This document shows positions 1-10,367 of a stretch of 64,000 bases of DNA, in pieces. Source of the DNA: Phanerochaete sordida (Eukaryota; Basidiomycota; Agaricomycetes; Polyporales; Phanerochaetaceae); assembly GCA_019973155.2 (NCBI GenBank), contig BPQB01000025.1, positions 62,001-126,000 of the forward strand. The letters run 5' to 3'. The notes under the pieces were generated by a model that was given only the letters and a program-made list of their open reading frames with translations, did no database searches and was not told the DNA's origin. Made by a program: the position numbers and the translations under genes. Numbering within the stretch: the first letter of the stretch is position 1; the number at the start of each line of letters is the position of its first letter.

Positions 1-1049
1 AGGATCTCTCCCTGTTCCTAAAAGTAAGCACAACGAATACCCCGGGTAGCCTCGAGTTCACCAGGCTGACTGTAGGATAGATACCCTGCCGTCAAGGCGC
101 GTTTCCCAGGTGAAGGCAGGAGGAAATGGCGGCTGCGAGTAGCGGAGCAGTTCTTTGCGCTCCCGGCAGAGGACAAGCAGAAGTACGCTGCAGTGAGTGT
201 CCAAAATTACTTCCAAACGCGCCCATGTGGTTTGCTCACATCTCTGGCCAGGCCGCACCCGTTCCCGTCGCAGAAGCAGAAGATGCCGAGTATTGCATGG
301 ACGATGACCAGCTGGACAACGTGACAGTCGATGTGCCGGGACTTGGTATCGTCCTACGCACCGACTTCTCAAACGAGGACGCTTGGCAGGCGTTCCACGA
401 GAAGCTGCAAGCTGCCGAGGCGGAGTTCAGCTCCGCGCCCGACGAGCCCATGGAAGCCGAAAGCTCCAACACGGGCGAGTCTTCGAAGGACAAGGAGCAG
501 GAGATGGACCAAGACGATACCGAGCCAGACGACGCCGAGGCCGACGAGGATGATAACGCTCCAATCTTCAGTGTCATCAACCCCGACGCGCCGGAGGACC
601 GCGCACGGCTGCAGGGCATCTCCAACCTGACCGCGCTGCGGCTCCTGAACGACGTCGATATCCGCCCCGCGCCTGCGCCCGCCGCGGGCGAGAAGCGCAT
701 CAAGCCGCCGAACCGCCTCGTCGACTACCACGGCTGGCAGGAGATCTACAGCGGCAAGACGCTCTGGGTCTACGACGCCCGCTCGAACGCGGACCAGTGC
801 GTCAGGTTGGTCAGCCAGCAGGGCGCGATGTATGGCACCGCCACGTGAGCTTCCCTGCGACGTTCGTACCGGTTTCCTTGCTCACGGGCACACAGTGGCG
901 ACAGCTGGCGCGCGCGCGTCAGCCACACTTGCGAGCTGCAGGTCAATCTCGCGTCGGGCGCGATGACAATCGACTTTGGCGGACAAGACCGCTGGGACTA
1001 TCCAGAACGCGTCCGTAACATGGAGGAAGCAGAGAAGCCTGTTGCATGA
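1..1049 (+). CDS. Uncharacterised acidic protein, 5' end outside window
   Basis: Spliced model: <1..23, 110..192, 252..844, 896..1049, in frame at every junction. The visible product starts mid-protein with a stretch reading AEQFFALPAEDKQKYAA, then an acidic low-complexity middle part rich in E, D and S, then a conserved-looking C-terminal part with NRLVDYHGWQEIYSGKTLWV and a closing FGGQDRWDYPERV segment. A short motif, RTDFSNEDAWQAF, resembles the start of small DUF6924-like domains, but I cannot confirm that. No signal peptide or membrane segment is visible in the part present. The gene converges on the bZIP gene, with about 200 bp between the stops. Function unknown. The upstream exon is supported only by its splice sites and frame. 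Confidence 0.6.
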
Positions 1050-1245
1050 AGAGAAGAGAAGGGAAGACAGAGTAGAGAAGTGGTACCTACTAAAGAGGCA
1101 ATCCAATATAGTTGTACATATGTGTCGAGCGGATATCTACGCATTGCCTCCACGAGAATAAATAGCGATAACCAAGCGCGAGAGATGGGGCACAGATCGA
1201 AGGGAGCGCGCGCGCATGGCAGGGCGCGGCGCCGGGCACGGCACC

Positions 1246-2376
1246 TCACCGCGTCCGCATGGGGCTGTCCTCGCGCATGCGCATCGGGGTGTCTTCGCCT
1301 GAGGACGACGTCGTCGAGCGCATGTCGCTCGTGCGCGGGTGCATGCGCGAGGCCGAGCGCGCGCGGTGCGGGGCGAGGTGCGCGCCGCTCGGGCCCGCGT
1401 GTGCGTGCGCGTGGTGGCGGAGCGGGCTGCGGCGGTCGTCCTCGAGCAGCTGGTCCTCCTCGTCCGAGCCGAGGTCGCGGCTGTCGAAGTAGCCCCACGC
1501 GCTCTCGATCTCGTTGTAGCCCGTGTACGAGCTCGAGCTCGCGCGGAGCGCAGCACCGGCGCCGGCGGTCGCGAGCATGCGCGCGTGCAGCGCGGACGGC
1601 GAGGTCGAGACGGACGTCGAGGACGACGCGGACGACGACGACGGCACGGGGGTCTGCCGCGGCGTCTCGGTGTGCGGGTGGTATGGCACGGACAGCTCGC
1701 GGCGCGGCTCGTGGCTGGAGTTGGGGACGTGCAGCGGGGGCGGTGGCGGGCTGCTCAGCGGATGGTGGTGAAACTGGAGCGCAGAGGGCTGGTGTCGGCT
1801 GGGATGCAAGGCGCGCGGGGGCGATGGCGGATGAGACGTGCCCGAGAACACGGCGCTTGGGGGCGGAAGCACCTGTTGCTCGTTGGGAGGCTGCGCGCGT
1901 ATAGGCGCAAGCTCTGGGCCAGGCGGCAGCTCAGGGGGCGGTGGGAGGGGATGAAGGTTTTGGGTCTGCATCTGTGCCTGCGCTATGGCGTGCGCCGCCG
2001 CCGCCGCCTGCGCCTGATGGTGTTCATTGAACGTGAGTTGTTGGAAGCGTGCGAGGCACGAAGCGGCCGCGGTGAGCTGGTGCATGAGTTCAGACGAGGC
2101 TGTCACCTGCAGAGCAGAAGCGAGATGAGCAGCGGCACAGGTGTGCGAGGGCGGAGGACGCACCACTTCCGGCGAGGGGCCCATGGACCCCGGCGCGGCA
2201 AGCCTCATGCGCAGCACCTCGACCTCCTTCCTGAGGCGAGCGTTCTCATCTTCTGTGCTGCGCACACGGTCCTCGAGATCGGCGACATACTGGGCCTTGC
2301 GAGCACGGTAGTCGCGCTGCTGAAGCAACGCTCGCGAAGGCGGGATGGTGAGATCTTTCCTCCTTCCTCGGGTCAT
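1246..2376 (-). CDS. bZIP transcription factor
   Basis: Single-exon gene of 376 aa. Residues about 13-60 form a bZIP: a basic region with LLQQRDYRARKAQYVADLE followed by a leucine-zipper heptad pattern (LEDRVR, ENARLRKEVEVLRMRL). The rest is low complexity: a Q/A/H-rich segment around 130-150, a proline-rich centre, and a Ser-rich, acidic C-terminus ending EDSPMRTR. Such proteins bind DNA as dimers in the nucleus. The target pathway cannot be told from the sequence. The start ATG at 2376 lies 16 codons before the basic region, which is usual for basidiomycete bZIPs of this type. The upstream 300 bp are pyrimidine-rich and probably hold the promoter. Confidence 0.85.
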   Translation of the reverse strand: MTRGRRKDLTIPPSRALLQQRDYRARKAQYVADLEDRVRSTEDENARLRKEVEVLRMRLAAPGSMGPSPEVVRPPPSHTCAAAHLASALQVTASSELMHQLTAAASCLARFQQLTFNEHHQAQAAAAAHAIAQAQMQTQNLHPLPPPPELPPGPELAPIRAQPPNEQQVLPPPSAVFSGTSHPPSPPRALHPSRHQPSALQFHHHPLSSPPPPPLHVPNSSHEPRRELSVPYHPHTETPRQTPVPSSSSASSSTSVSTSPSALHARMLATAGAGAALRASSSSYTGYNEIESAWGYFDSRDLGSDEEDQLLEDDRRSPLRHHAHAHAGPSGAHLAPHRARSASRMHPRTSDMRSTTSSSGEDTPMRMREDSPMRTR

Positions 2377-3699
2377 CGTCGCGCGTGATGCGGGGTAGCA
2401 ATAGAGACGATCGCTCGATCACGACGAGTCTATCACCGTTGTCGCCGCTGGCGTCGTGTGCGGTGCCGCGGGCGACGTGCGCAGTGTGCGTGGAGAGTGA
2501 GAGGGGCCTGCGGCCGTGTGGAAATCTCGAAAGGCGACCGCTGTAAATTGGCTGGGCTGGGCGGGATGTGGATTCCTGATGCAGCGACAGTTCAGCGTCT
2601 TTGCGGCTCAGACAATCAAATTCACAGACGAAATACAATGATTTCATATCCTCGCAGACTGGACAGCTTTGCGGGGAAAGGAACTCCTCCACGCCGTCTT
2701 GTCGGGGTCTCGTCGGGGCAGGTCGGATGGCGGCAGCGAGCACGCCTGAGGCGTCCTCAGCGCGGATGCAAGCGATCCCGGCGGCTCGCACTGCTTGGGG
2801 AACCCTGCGTTTCTTCCGTTTGCCGCTACTCTCGGAGTCGGCGTCGGGATGGAAACAAGTGAGTCAACTGCTGTTCTCACCTTGCTAATATTCATGTGTT
2901 TAGTTAATCACAATCCTCATGCTTCACCCCGCGCCGCCACTCCTACAGGGTTTCCGACTGTCTCTCAACATTGCGCCTTCGGACTCGTCGCACCGTCTGC
3001 CATGCAATCGTCGGCAGCACGCTACCGAAGATAGGCCCTCTAGCATCACCTATCGCTGCCAGAGGCTTTGTCAGGGCAAGATCCAGTCCAATGAGCTGCA
3101 GATACGCACATGCTTCTTGCTATACCATGTCCTCAGGTATTGACACTCTTGCTCAGCCCGGCGTTGATAAGCTTCCAATCCGGGAGCGCCTGGGAACGGT
3201 CAAGGGACGCATAGTGCTCAGAAGGGCGACCTCACGGCCTCGCGGGAGTTCCGCGAGATGCAATGCGCTCACTCAGAGAAACGGCGACGGAGATCGCATC
3301 ATAGACGCTCGAGACTTGGCAGAAGATCGAACAGACGACTCGTTCAGCCAACGTAAGACGTTACGGTAAGTTTCTCTTCAAAGTCACGATATTCACGGCA
3401 GAAAAGAGAGGACGTCGAACTCGCAAGAGTGCGTCGGGCGCGGACGAGTGTGTCGCGATTGTACCATTTCCTCAAATGGCGGTGTTCCACTTTGGGCCAA
3501 AGGAGCATCGAAGAGCAGCCTGCCGTCGGGGTCAGCCGCCGCCCGTCAAAAATCCAACCAGCTCGATGTTTGCTTTCCTCTGAACGTCCACCTCGACGTC
3601 TCGCCCGTTCTCGTGCCTAGTCTATCCAACCCCCACATTCTTTTCTACAACCCACGTTCTCTACGACCTGACGATCTTCACGACCCTACACGACCCGAG
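2377..3699. other. Intergenic, with one weak two-exon ORF
   Basis: Promoter space between the divergent bZIP gene and the secreted-protein gene. A weak plus-strand model runs from ATG 2728 through an intron-like segment (donor GTGAGT near 2860, branch-like GCTAAT, acceptor TTTAG near 2902) to a stop near 3144. It would encode about 120 residues without a recognisable domain. I do not rely on it. Otherwise nothing convincing is visible. Confidence 0.3.
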
Positions 3700-5023
3700 A
3701 TGCACTTCGTCAGCTACGCCTCGTCGGCCCTTCTTCTCGGCCAGTTTGCTCACGCGGTCCCGCTCTTGACCCCGAGGCTGCTCCCGGTACGTCTTCGTCT
3801 GGTCGATTCTCTCGCACATCCTCACCGTCCGGCAGATTGTCGACGGGATAACCTGCAACATCGCAGGCCTGCAGATTGTGAACCCCACGCAGACGCTCGC
3901 GGCTCTCCGAGGCGGCGCAATCTCAGCACCATCCGGGCTTTCCGCGGGCAACTTCGAGCAACTCCTGCTCGGATGTCTAGGGAGCGGCACAGCCGACAGC
4001 CAACGCCATACGAACCTCCCCACGACGACCAACGTCGCTGACACCCAGAACGGCGACCCTGCCGCCGGGAACTACCATGGCTTCTCTGCTTTCTCAACGA
4101 ACGGCCCTGGCGCCGCGGCAGACCCTGCCTCGACTGGCGCAAACGGTGGTCCTGCTGCCGATACTGCTGCGACGAACGACGCTGCGGTAGCGTCGGACTC
4201 CTCTGCCTCAGCTTCTGGAGACGGACAAGCTACTCCGGCTACCGATGGCAACGCAAACGCAGCGGCTGCTGCAAACGCAGACGCTGTAAATGCAGACTCT
4301 GCGAACCCTGGTGACTCTGGCTCCCCGACCACCAACACTGCGGAGGCCGATCCGCCAGCTTCAGACCCTCCTGCGAGCGACCCACCTGCCGCTGATGCCG
4401 CTCCCGCTTCCGCTCCTGCTCCTGCCGCTGACTCGCCCGCCACTGCTCCTGCGGCGGATAACTCTGCCCCTTCGGACGCGTCTGCTAGCTCTACGAACAA
4501 CTCCTCTACGGCTGATCCCAACGCTGCGCCTCCTGCCTCCGACCCTTCCGCAGATGCCGCCGCTGGGGCCTCTAGCTCAGCATCTTCGTCTATGAACCCT
4601 GGCAAGATGAACCCGGACAAGATGAACCCCGACGGCGCCAATGGCGCCAACGCTCCTGCCGCTGACGCGAACGGCAGCACCGCCGAGTCTGCTTCCAGCT
4701 CTGCCTCTGCCTCTGCCCCTGCCCCTGCCGCTGACGGCGCTGGTGCCACCGGAAATACGTCTCCCTTCGCTGCTTACAACGCGGACGCCCCTCCTGACTC
4801 TGCTGCTGACGAGCCGACGAACCGCAACACGTCCAACTTTTCCAAGAACCGTCACACGACTAGCAACAACGCGAAATGCAGCGGCATGCTTTGCGCGGCA
4901 GACACCGTTCTGCCTGGCGGCGTCGCCGCGGCACCGGAGCTGGGGATGAATGGGCTCAGGAACGGGAACCCTGGAGGGTGCCCCAGCGGCGATGTTGACG
5001 CGTGCGCGGACGTTGGGATGTAG
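3700..5023 (+). CDS. Secreted low-complexity Ala/Ser/Pro/Asp-rich protein
   Basis: Two exons, 3700..3786 and 3836..5023, give 424 aa. Residues 1-20 form a signal peptide ending near QFAHA. A short N-terminal part with NIAGLQIVNPTQTLAALRGG precedes about 250 residues of Ala, Ser, Pro, Asp, Asn and Thr repeats, including DPPASDPPASDPPAAD and a three-fold MNPxK/MNPD stretch. The C-terminal 60 residues carry four cysteines (CSGMLC and GGCPSGDVDAC) and look ordered. The composition suggests an O-glycosylated cell-wall or extracellular protein. No enzyme domain is visible. The antisense strand is also open here because of the codon bias. Function unknown. Confidence 0.75.
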
Positions 5024-5428
5024 GCGGGAAGCAGGAGATGGAGAGCAGTCTTGCGTAGAAGCATAGTGTCGAACGTTGTGCACCATGCATGTCTTGGCGC
5101 AGGAATTATCCCACTTCTGTCAGCAACGTTGGCGTTTTGTCCCTGTGAGTGCGAACGTGTGAGGATAACGAACCCATGTCGTGGTAAGGGGAGGGGTCGG
5201 GAAGCATGCCCATTTTGACGTTGACAGTGAAAGCGCCGGCGTTGACCTTCGTTCGGATAACTATGCGCTTGCCAACTCTCTCCACCACTCTACCCTATCT
5301 CTCTGCCCCAGCGGCAGCCTCTATGTCCATCTCTCCTCGTCTCTACCGCTAGACCCGTAATCCTAATTGCTCGACCTTGCCACGCAGCCGACCCACGAAC
5401 CATCACCTGGTCACCTGAACCTTGTCTC
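5024..5428. other. Intergenic, promoter of the ERD1-like gene
   Basis: About 400 bp between two plus-strand genes. The last 100 bp before the ATG at 5429 are C/T-rich. No other feature seen. Confidence 0.5.
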
Positions 5429-7122
5429 ATGGACGACAACCTGCGCGAGGAGATCGCCTTCTCCGCACGCTTCCCGCTGCCCTTCCGCGTGCTCTGTCTC
5501 GGCGGGCTGGGCATCCTCGGCTGGGCGACGAACCTGCACGGGCTGAACGCCCTCGGCCTCGACGCCGCGGCCGCGCTCGAGCTCAGCACGCACCAGCCGC
5601 ACCGCCTCACGCACCACTCGTACGATGGCTCGGAGCCCGACACGCCGCTGCCGACCACACGCGGGGGCTGGAAGTTTGTGCCGCACCCTGCGACGCTGTA
5701 CGGCCCCGTCTACCGCCTGTTCGCGTACTACGCCGCGTTCTCGGTCTTCTGCTGGGCGTGCTACCAGCATGCGACGGGCAGCGACGTCGAGCTCGTGGAC
5801 GTGTACAAGTTCATCCCCGGCGTGCTCATGCTGTTTCTCCTCATGATGCTCGTCTCGCCGTTCGACGTGTTTGAGAAGAGGGAGCGGGACAAGTTCTTGC
5901 AGTGCGTGGCAGACAATGCGCTCTATACGTGTCGCTGACCTAGGTGTCCAAAGCTCAATACGCAGATGTCTGTTTTCAAAACACCGCATACACTTCTCAG
6001 ATGTAGTATTCGCGGATATCTTCACGTCGTTTGCAAAAGTGCTCGGAGACGTGTGGCTCTCTGTATGCATGATCCTGCCAGGAGGAAGTCTTTTATACCC
6101 ACCGCCACAACAAGGCTTAGCTCGATGGATCCTTCCGACGCTCATGAGGTGCGTTGTTCTACGGCACTCCTTCCATACATGCTCACGGCCCTTGCTACAG
6201 TATTCCGTATGCGACACGACTCCGCCAATGTCTGGTCGAATACTCCCTGACCACAAACGAGAGCAAGCGACCGCTATATAACGCCATCAAATATGCGACC
6301 TCTTTCCCTGTCATCTTTCTGTCTGCGGCACAGAGGCAGGTGACAAGAGCGCCTGAACTTGTCGAACTTCCGGAGTCTAGGACGTGGTACGGAGAACATC
6401 CTCTCTTCTGGCTCTGGTGCGTGCCCATCACCTGTCCACAAGCGCATATACTGAAGCTTATCGGCGTGCACCCGAATCTTAGGTTGCTCTCGGCGCTGAT
6501 CAATTCACTCTACTCGTTCTGGTGGGACGTGACGTACGATTGGGGCTTTGACTTGCTCCGTCTGCGAGAGAAGAAGACCGTAAGCGGGATAAGCTCGCCG
6601 CCAAGACCTCTCGTGCTGCCGCGGCTGCACTCGCGCTCTGCGCTGCTGTCCTCTGGCCTCGACGCCGATGACTCCAAAGAAGAGCTCCTCGACCCCGAGG
6701 CCGACGGTGCAGTCCCGCGGCCAGCAAAGCGCTACCCCTTCGGCCTCCGCTCCGTGCTGCTGCTCCCGCTGCCCGTGTACCCGTTTGCGATCGCGGTGGA
6801 CCTCGTCCTGCGGCTCACGTGGTCCGCGAAGCTGTCGAGCCACCTGCACTCGTTCATCGACGAGGACCGCGCGATCTTCTTCATCGAGTTCCTCGAGATG
6901 GCGCGCCGCTGGATGTGGGTCTTCCTCCGCGTCGAGTGGGAGGTCGTGCGCGAGCGCGAGGTGCGCGCGTCGCTGCCCGCCGGCGCGCGCCTCCGGAGGC
7001 GGGCACCCGACGCGAGCACCACCGCCGAGTTCGAGATGCTGAGCGGGAGGGAGATCCGTGCGAGCGTGGGTGAGGAGGAAGACGGGGAGGATTGGAAGGA
7101 TACCGTGGGGAGAGTTGAGTAG
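5429..7122 (+). CDS. ERD1: EXS-domain protein, ERD1 family
   Basis: Four exons: 5429..5901, 5966..6148, 6201..6416, 6483..7122; 503 aa. Several hydrophobic segments (residues about 19-36, 95-113 and 127-146) precede an EXS domain. Diagnostic stretches are FADIFTSFAKVLGDVWLS, YNAIKYATSFPVIFLSAAQR, EHPLFWLW, INSLYSFWWDVTYDWGFDLL and FLEMARRWMWVFLRVEWE. ERD1 is a Golgi multi-pass protein needed for retention of lumenal ER proteins and for recycling in the Golgi; the EXS fold is also found in SYG1/XPR1 phosphate exporters. There is no SPX domain, which separates this protein from SYG1. Family assignment is from the EXS motifs; the role is inferred from yeast ERD1. Confidence 0.88.
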
Positions 7123-8466
7123 AGGGAATTCATGATACTAGACATTCACGCATGGGTACGCACTGGCCGTTGCAATGGACTTCTTGTAGTATTATAAGTG
7201 AGTAATCCGGTCGCACTTCATGAATAGGAACTGACGTGGAAGTGGTCTGCAGTTCATAATGGACTGCTCTTACGTGATCCGTAGACCATCGTAGGGTCTG
7301 GTCGCTCCGATATGGCGAAGCTACCTTCGCAGTCTGAGCACTCCGTTCATCACCGCCGTCTTCGACATTGAATGGGCTGGTCGATAAGCTTCGCAGCACA
7401 GTATTCACACGACGGAGAGCAGGAATAGTCGGCAGTGTCTGCAATGACATGAACGAAGTGCCGAGTCGCAATTACGGAAACATCTGCCAGACCAAGTGAG
7501 TGTTCCGCTATTGAAGATCTTACGAAGCTCGCGAGGAATTTGTATAGGAGCACTACATCCGTGGCCAATCCCGTGACGAGCACATTATGAGCCGGAACCG
7601 GGAAGCATGCGTAGCTATGCGGTGAGAATAGAGAAGCGAGAGCGTGATAGACTTCAGCCAAAAACTGACGCATTCTGTCAGTGCTGCCCTGGCGGGGCGG
7701 GCCTGAGGGAGAGGGCCAACACGTAGCGCTTGGGACTCGTGCGACGCAACTCTCCTCCTCGGAAAGGCACCCATCTTGCGCTCGCAACTCGGTCTCGGAG
7801 CGAATCGCAACGAGCCCGTCTCAGCCTTCTCGGCGTCTACTCGCGCTCCTAGACTCTCCGCCCGTGGGACCGCGCTAGCCGCCTCGCTCCTCCGGCGCGC
7901 GCATTCCGCAGACCTCCTGGGACCTTGTTCCGCCCCGCCGCCCCCTTCGCTCGAACACGGCTTGCTGCCCAAGATAGCCTGCGCGCACGCGGGAGCAGCG
8001 TCGAAAATAGCTCGCCCGCCCTGCGCGGCGCTCCCGCCGCCCAAATTCAGCCGTCGCCTCAGGGGCCCGCCGCAGCCGCTGTCGGGAAATACCTCGATTG
8101 CCAAATGCGGCCCCATGCCCGGCCTCTGTGTTTCGACACTTCGTGCTTTGGCCTCCCCGGGTCGCTACTGCGGGTTTCCCACATCGCACTACGGTTTCGG
8201 GTCCCGCATTTGGAAGCCCCCTTGGGTGCAGCCGTGCAGGTCCGGTGGCTGCACGGTTCCATCAGGGAGCGTGCGTCTATCTTCACGACACGACTCGTGA
8301 GCGACCGTGCATCGCGCGCGCCCGTGCCCGCACATGCAGACCGCGTCGAGCGTATATAAGCCCGCCCTCTGCCCAGCAGAGCCGTCATCAGCTCTCCTGT
8401 CACATCTCAGCCAAACGCACTACCTCTTCAGCTTCCTAAACCACCACCACCCTCTACATCCTCATC
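7123..8466. other. Long intergenic region upstream of formate dehydrogenase
   Basis: About 1.3 kb. All six frames hold short GC-driven ORFs without splice support or recognisable protein features. The proximal part ends in a TATA box (8353-8359) and a pyrimidine-rich leader, so I read the region as the 3' flank of the ERD1-like gene plus the fdh promoter. Confidence 0.5.
8353..8359 (+). promoter_or_regulatory. TATA box of formate dehydrogenase gene
   Basis: TATATAA lies 114 bp upstream of the fdh ATG and is followed by a C/T-rich leader with CTCACATCTCAGCC-like sequence, the usual layout of a strongly expressed basidiomycete gene. Confidence 0.6.
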
Positions 8467-10009
8467 ATGCTCGCTTCTGCCCGCACCGGCGCCATCCAGG
8501 CTAGGTCCGTTTCACCCCCGTCGCGTTCCCAACTACAGCTGACGTGCCGCATCTGTCAGCGTTCGCAATGCTCAGACCGCAGCCTTCAGTAAGCAAGCCT
8601 CTCGCGGCATGAAGATCGTTGCCATCCTCTACAAGGGCGGCGAGGCTGCAAAGCAGGAGCCCCGCCTCCTCGGCACCGTCGAGAACGAGGCTGGTGCTCT
8701 TCCCGACGCGTTCTTCGCGCTTTCTCACACGGTGTCTGCCCACAGCTCGGTCTCCGCACCTGGCTCGAGTCTCAAGGCCACGAGTACCTCGTCTCCGACG
8801 ACAAGGAGGGTGCCAACAGCTTCTTGCACAAGAACATCCACGATGTAAGCATGTCCTGCCGCTTCTCATTCGCACGCGCCGCTCACGGAGCCCCGTAGGC
8901 CGACATTGTCATCACGACGCCCTTCCACCCCGGCTACCTGACCCGCGAGCTTCTCGACAAGGTACGTGATGCGCGCCCGCGGCCACGCGACCGTGCAGGG
9001 AAGCTGACTGCGCGACGCCCCCAGGCCAAGAACCTCAAACTCTGTGTCACCGCCGGCGTCGGCTCTGACCATGTCGACCTCAACGCGGCGGCTGAGAAGA
9101 GCCTCGAGGTCATGGAGGTCACCGGCTCGAACGTTGTCTCCGTTGCGGAGCACGTCGTGATGAGCATCCTGCTGCTCGTCCGCAACTTCGTGCCCGCCCA
9201 CGAGGTGCTTCTTCTCCGCTTCCTGCACCCACGCACACGCTGACGGCGCACAGATGATCGAGCGCGGCGACTGGGCCGTCTCGGACATCGCGCGCAACGC
9301 GTTCGACCTCGAGGGCAAGGTCGTCGGCACGATCGGCGCGGGCCGCATCGGCCAGCGCGTGCTGCAGCGCCTCGCGCCGTTCAACTGCAAGGAGTTCCTC
9401 TACTACGACTACAACGCGCTCCTGCCCGAGCGCGAGAAAGAGCTCGGCGCGCGCCGCGTCGCGGACCTCAAGGACTTCGTCTCCCAGTGCGACGTCGTCA
9501 CCGTCAACGCGCCGCTGCACGACGGCACGCGCCACCTCGTCAACAAGGACCTGCTCGCGCACTTCAAGAAGGGCGCCTGGCTCGGTCAGTCCGCGTCCTT
9601 CCTCTGCACAGCCCGAATGCTGACCCGCACACAGTGAACACGGCGCGCGGCGCGATCTGCAACGCCGAGGACGTCGCGGCGGCGGTCAAGGCCGGGCAGC
9701 TCAACGGCTACGCGGGCGACGTGTGGAACGTGCAGCCCGCGCCGAAGGAGCACCCCTGGCGCTACATGAAGAACCCGCTCGGCGGCGGCAACGGCATGGT
9801 CCCGCACTACTCGGGCACGACGCTCGACGCGCAGCTGCGCTACGCCCAGGGCACGAAGGAGATCCTCCAGAACTTCTTCGAAGGCAAGCCCCAGATCCCC
9901 GCCAACGTCATCATCGGAAACAGTGAGTGTTCCTGGCTCGGTGTGCAATGGATGGCTGCTGACAGGTTTTGCAGAGGGATACGCCACCAGCTCTTACGGT
10001 CAGCGGTAA
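8467..10009 (+). CDS. fdh: NAD-dependent formate dehydrogenase
   Basis: Eight exons: 8467..8504, 8560..8689, 8746..8844, 8899..8961, 9025..9204, 9254..9584, 9635..9922, 9975..10009; 387 aa. Oxidises formate to CO2 with NAD+, in white-rot fungi linked to oxalate and one-carbon breakdown. All family signatures are present: PFHPG (P97, F98), N146 in [11 protein letters not shown], Rossmann GAGRIG 198-203, R285 in VNTARG, Q314 and H338 in PHYSG. The first 30 residues could be a mitochondrial presequence. Six of the seven introns are GT-AG. The intron after exon 2 needs a GC dinucleotide (AG|GCTGGT) to keep the conserved VENE-LGLR junction; the nearest GT alternative removes four conserved residues. 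Identification is firm; only that junction is uncertain. Confidence 0.95.
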
Positions 10010-10367
10010 CTGATACACGGTTCTCTTTGATATCTGTACTGTAAAATGTCTCTGTAGTATCATTTGTATCCCCTAATACATTTCACGTCTCTTGCATACC
10101 TACCACGTAGCCTTACCGAGACTATTTCTCTCCTCTAAAAGGTCGCTGTGCAGTGCCTCTTCCCCTTCTTGAGTAGTGCGGCGATTCGGTCGTACTGAAG
10201 TCGAGCGACACGTGCGTCGGGATCGGGCGCCAGATATCCATAAATAGCAAATGGCGCGCCGGACCGTCGGACATGGCGGCTACCGGCTGTATTTGGTAAT
10301 CGCAGCAAGTTGCACGCACCCCTCGACGTCGGCGCGCACAGCCCAGCGCAAGCCCCCGCCCGCCGCG
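10010..10367. other. Intergenic between fdh and GCN5
   Basis: About 360 bp. A reading frame upstream of the chosen GCN5 ATG stays open to 10251, but the [12 protein letters not shown] start fits better. No other feature seen. Confidence 0.45.

Noticed and set aside
1080..1904. Long plus-strand ORFs antisense to the bZIP gene (also 1339-2388)
   Set aside because: Arg/Ala-rich GC-driven frames opposite a clear bZIP; no splice signals or domain.
4072..4749. 225-codon ORF antisense to the low-complexity secreted protein
   Set aside because: Mirror of the repeat codons; composition is pure Ala/Glu/Gly shadow.
7553..8116. 187-codon minus-strand ORF upstream of fdh
   Set aside because: No intron signals, no domain, composition as expected from GC-rich promoter DNA.
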